8,678 nt of DNA. Source: Bacteroidota bacterium (GTDB lineage Bacteria; Bacteroidota; Bacteroidia; UBA7662; CANHCV01). The stretch's first letter is position 1. Every line of letters begins with the position of its first letter. Below are positions 6,687 to 8,678 of this stretch, in pieces. Location of the stretch: the NCBI GenBank assembly GCA_027488715.1, contig JAIYBD010000262.1, forward strand, positions 1 through 8,678. Direction: 5' to 3'. The translations under genes and the position numbers were made by a program. The notes beneath the pieces are model-generated. The model did not search any database, had not been told where the DNA came from, and saw nothing but the letters and a program-made list of their open reading frames with translations.

Positions 6687-7271
6687 ATGCAAAAGATCCG
6701 CGTTCATATTCTTCAAATTCGCGAAAATTTTAACAGCACCCGCTCCTGTTTTATCGACCTGATCGACGACTCGAGAAAAGTGGTTCTACCTATTTTGGTT
6801 GGCCCCTGCGAGGGACAGGTCATTCAATTGCATTTCGATGGGGCCATTCCCCCGCGTCCGTTTACCCACGACCTCATTTTCAACATGGCGGGAGCCCTTG
6901 AATTCGATCTCCAAGAAGTGGTGATTCGGAAATTTGAGGAAGGGATTTTCTACGCTTCACTGACGTGGTTGAAAAATGGCGAACGCATTACGACCGACTC
7001 CCGCACTTCCGACGCCATTGCTTTAGCGCAGCGTTTCGACATTCCCATTTTTGTGCTACCCCAGGTGATTCGAGAAGCCGGAGTGAATCGTGAGGTCATT
7101 GAAGACGATTGGGATTTATTGATGGAAGAAATGGAGGAGGAGGCATTGCCGGCCCAAGGGCTCGGAGTTTACACCTTGGCTGAATTGGAAGAACAATTGG
7201 CCGAGGCGCTTGACCAAGAAGAATACGAAAAAGCCGCCCGAATTCGGGATGAAATAGAGAAAAGAAAGTAA
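6687..7271 (+). CDS. Bifunctional nuclease-family (DUF151) protein with C-terminal UVR motif
   Basis: This is a 194-residue cytoplasmic protein. Residues 1-130 are the DUF151 (BFN) domain, with LPILVGPCEGQVIQL (34-48), RPFTHDL (57-63), and TTDSRTSDAIALAQRFDIPIFV (102-123) as recognisable conserved blocks. Members of this family have been reported to have DNase and RNase activity, but this has been shown for few of them. An acidic linker (138-153) precedes a UVR motif (about 164-193, LAELEEQLAEALDQEEYEKAARIRDEI), the helical hairpin also found in UvrB and UvrC and in ClpC/McsA-type proteins, which mediates protein contacts. DUF151-UVR fusions are common in Bacteroidota. The gene stands alone between a divergent promoter and the convergent transporter gene, whose stop lies three bases beyond its own. 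A role in nucleic-acid metabolism is plausible from the domain and the neighbour. Confidence 0.92.
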   Translation: MQKIRVHILQIRENFNSTRSCFIDLIDDSRKVVLPILVGPCEGQVIQLHFDGAIPPRPFTHDLIFNMAGALEFDLQEVVIRKFEEGIFYASLTWLKNGERITTDSRTSDAIALAQRFDIPIFVLPQVIREAGVNREVIEDDWDLLMEEMEEEALPAQGLGVYTLAELEEQLAEALDQEEYEKAARIRDEIEKRK

Positions 7272-7274
7272 TTC

Positions 7275-8501
7275 TTACATCAAAATGCCGGCAAGGGTGG
7301 CGCTTAAATAAGAAGCCAATGTGCCGGCTACCAAGGCGCGCATTCCCAATTTCGCTAATTCGGCTCGGCGCTCTGGAATCATTTCACCAATCCCGCCAAT
7401 CTGCATTCCCACGGAAGAAAAGTTCGCAAATCCGCAAATGGCGATGCTGGTGATCATCAATCCTTTTTCAGATACCATTTTGATGGCCCCCGTGGTCATG
7501 TTTTGAAAAGCGAAAAACTCGTTGATGGTTAGTTTTTGTCCAAGCAAAGTCGCCGAATTGGCCACATCTTCGGAAGGAACACCCATCGCATAGGCCATGG
7601 GATAAAACAAAGTTCCAAAGATTACATCCAAACTTAATCCGGGCACAATCAATCCCAAAAGATAATTAATTAAAGCAATAATGGCGATGAAACCAATCAA
7701 CATGGCGATAACGTTGATGGAAATTTTCATCCCCACCGAAGCGCCATGAGAAATGGCATCAATCACATTGGCGTGATGGCTTTTCACCTCTAATTTTACC
7801 GAACCCATGGTTGCGCTTTCCTCGGTTTCTGGATAAAGAATTTTAGAAATCACCAAAGCGCCAGGAGCGGCCATCAGGCTAGCTGCCAACAGGTATTCGG
7901 CCTTGGCACCCATATTAACATACACAATCAGAATTCCTCCGGCGATGCAGGCTAAGCTACCACTCATGGAAGCCAATAATTCGCTTCGGGTCATGGTAGG
8001 CAAGTAGGGACGAATCATCATTTGAGCTTCTACCTGACCAACAAAAGCGGAAGCCACGTTGCTCAAGGCTTCAGCACCCGAAACCGGCATAATTTTCTTC
8101 ATTCCTTTGGCAATGAGATTCACCAATCGTTGCATCAATCCAAAAAAGTAAAAAATTTCGATCAGGGCGCAAACCAAAATGATGGTAGCGGTAACGCTAA
8201 AAGCGAAAACGAATCCGCCCTGGCTGTAATCCAAAACTCCCGTTGGGGTTCCCACCTGAACGCCGCGAAAAACAAATGCCGCACCTTCCTTAGCAAACAT
8301 TTCAATTTTCTGCATCACCCCACCAATTTGCTGGAAAAACCAGGTCACAGGAGGAATTTTTAAAACAGAAATGGCGATGATGACTTGAAGCAACAATCCG
8401 GAAACGACCAATCGAACATTGATTTTTTTGCGGTTATTGGAGAATAAAAAGGCAATTCCGAGTATGAGAATAATGCCGAGCAATCCTTGAAATCGTTCCA
8501 T
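7275..8501 (-). CDS. nupC: Concentrative (CNT/NupC-type) nucleoside transporter
   Basis: This is a 408-residue inner-membrane protein of usual CNT length. It begins with an N-terminal hydrophobic helix (about 7-21) and a second (31-50), then a gate-like helical region. The first re-entrant hairpin contains GQVEAQMMIRPYL (155-167), with the glutamate E158 of the nucleoside site. The second half has NEFFAF (327-332, E328) and the conserved CGFANFSSVGMQIGG (356-370, N360 and S363), residues that in the family bind the ribose. It should import nucleosides with a cation, Na+ or H+, which cannot be told here. The usual GQ(T/S)E(A)P motif reads GQVEAQ, a possible change in base preference. An upstream -7-like element four bases from the ATG suggests its own transcript, although the LD-carboxypeptidase gene ends only 34 bases upstream on the same strand and read-through is likely. 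Confidence 0.93.
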   Translation of the reverse strand: MERFQGLLGIILILGIAFLFSNNRKKINVRLVVSGLLLQVIIAISVLKIPPVTWFFQQIGGVMQKIEMFAKEGAAFVFRGVQVGTPTGVLDYSQGGFVFAFSVTATIILVCALIEIFYFFGLMQRLVNLIAKGMKKIMPVSGAEALSNVASAFVGQVEAQMMIRPYLPTMTRSELLASMSGSLACIAGGILIVYVNMGAKAEYLLAASLMAAPGALVISKILYPETEESATMGSVKLEVKSHHANVIDAISHGASVGMKISINVIAMLIGFIAIIALINYLLGLIVPGLSLDVIFGTLFYPMAYAMGVPSEDVANSATLLGQKLTINEFFAFQNMTTGAIKMVSEKGLMITSIAICGFANFSSVGMQIGGIGEMIPERRAELAKLGMRALVAGTLASYLSATLAGILM

Positions 8502-8505
8502 GGTG

Positions 8506-8539
8506 CTAAAATAAGAAAATTAAGGTTAAATTAACTCAA
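8506..8539 (-). promoter_or_regulatory. Probable promoter of the nucleoside transporter gene
   Basis: On the minus strand TATTTTAG (8513 to 8506) matches TAnnTTTG except at one position, and is followed by CACC and ATG exactly as at the PadR and DUF151 genes. A TTG (8539-8537) lies 23 bases upstream, at the stop codon of the preceding gene; this spacing is slightly long. Between them is the perfect 11-base dyad GTTAAATTAAC (8525-8535), which may be chance in such AT-rich sequence. Confidence 0.5.
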
Positions 8540-8678
8540 CCCACCAGCAATTCTGCATTACGGCCTAATCGAACGGGCAACTGATGAGGAATATGGCCGA
8601 AGGGCGCGCCAAATGCAACGGGGTATTTATATTCAGATACGGCTTCCCAGACCACTTCTTCCACGGTTTTTCCAAAAG
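8536..8678 (-). CDS. C-terminal end of an S66-family LD-carboxypeptidase (LdcA/MccF type; rest outside window)
   Basis: Only the last 46 complete codons and the stop are present. The translated tail FGKTVEEVVWEAVSEYKYPVAFGAPFGHIPHQLPVRLGRNAELLVG has the C-terminal pattern of S66 serine peptidases. A TVEE...  helix is followed by a YPV strand, the GAPFGH motif containing the catalytic histidine (His 28 of this fragment), then a QLPVRLG strand turn. Family members cut the L,D-peptide bond of murein tetrapeptides during cell-wall recycling, or act on other acylated substrates (MccF). The serine and glutamate of the triad lie outside the window, so activity cannot be judged. It reads in the same direction as the transporter, with a 34-base gap and no terminator between. 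Confidence 0.82.
   Translation of the reverse strand, partial: FGKTVEEVVWEAVSEYKYPVAFGAPFGHIPHQLPVRLGRNAELLVG

Noticed and set aside
8022..8363. A 113-codon + strand frame antisense to the nucleoside transporter gene
   Set aside because: It is an antisense shadow without a domain or an upstream -7 element; the minus-strand frame is clearly a CNT protein.
8525..8535. Perfect 11-base dyad GTTAAATTAAC as an operator for the transporter gene
   Set aside because: It is short and made almost only of A and T, so chance is likely; noted in the promoter entry but not claimed as a regulator site.
1..8678. Mobile element, phage, CRISPR or defence island
   Set aside because: No transposase, integrase, repeat-spacer pattern, tRNA edge or terminal inverted repeats are seen; the genes are of ordinary chromosomal types with similar base composition.

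Overview
The window looks like chromosomal DNA of a member of the Bacteroidota, probably Flavobacteriales-like; the order is an inference, the phylum is better supported. The evidence is four promoters with the Bacteroidota -7 element TAnnTTTG (one with a mismatch), no clear Shine-Dalgarno sequences, and the gene types: a large PspC protein with the Bacteroidota-type N-terminal domain behind a PadR regulator, a bifunctional-nuclease (DUF151) protein with a UVR tail, and a CNT nucleoside transporter beside it. Coding density is very high. I see no tRNA, rRNA, CRISPR array, insertion sequence, phage gene or long repeat, and no gene-free stretch longer than 125 bases.

Left part (1-2601, + strand): the end of an unidentified membrane protein overlaps gcvH, the lipoyl carrier of the glycine cleavage system, by ATGA. 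An intrinsic terminator closes this unit. Next comes a PadR-type regulator with its own promoter and a 21-bp imperfect palindrome over the -33 region. It is joined by an ATGA overlap to a 506-residue PspC membrane protein, a compact, probably self-regulated envelope-stress-type pair.

Middle part (2585-6626, - strand): a three-gene operon reads leftward. It encodes a receiver / class III adenylate cyclase / HD-domain fusion, a YitT-DUF2179 membrane protein, and an uncharacterised FAD-dependent dehydrogenase of the COG2509 type. The genes are joined by ATGA and TGATG stop/start overlaps. This is the most interesting part of the window: one protein appears able to make cAMP, and possibly to degrade a nucleotide, under phosphorylation control, and it is locked in translation to a transporter-like protein and a redox enzyme.

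Right part (6627-8678): a 60-base region holds two divergent promoters, one for the cyclase operon and one for the DUF151-UVR gene. The DUF151 gene meets a convergent CNT nucleoside transporter gene three bases beyond its stop. Upstream of the transporter, on the same strand, lies the C-terminal end of an S66-family LD-carboxypeptidase, cut by the window edge.

A shared theme is initiation. PadR, DUF151 and the transporter each have a -7-like element ending exactly four bases (CACC) before ATG, which predicts leaderless or nearly leaderless mRNAs.
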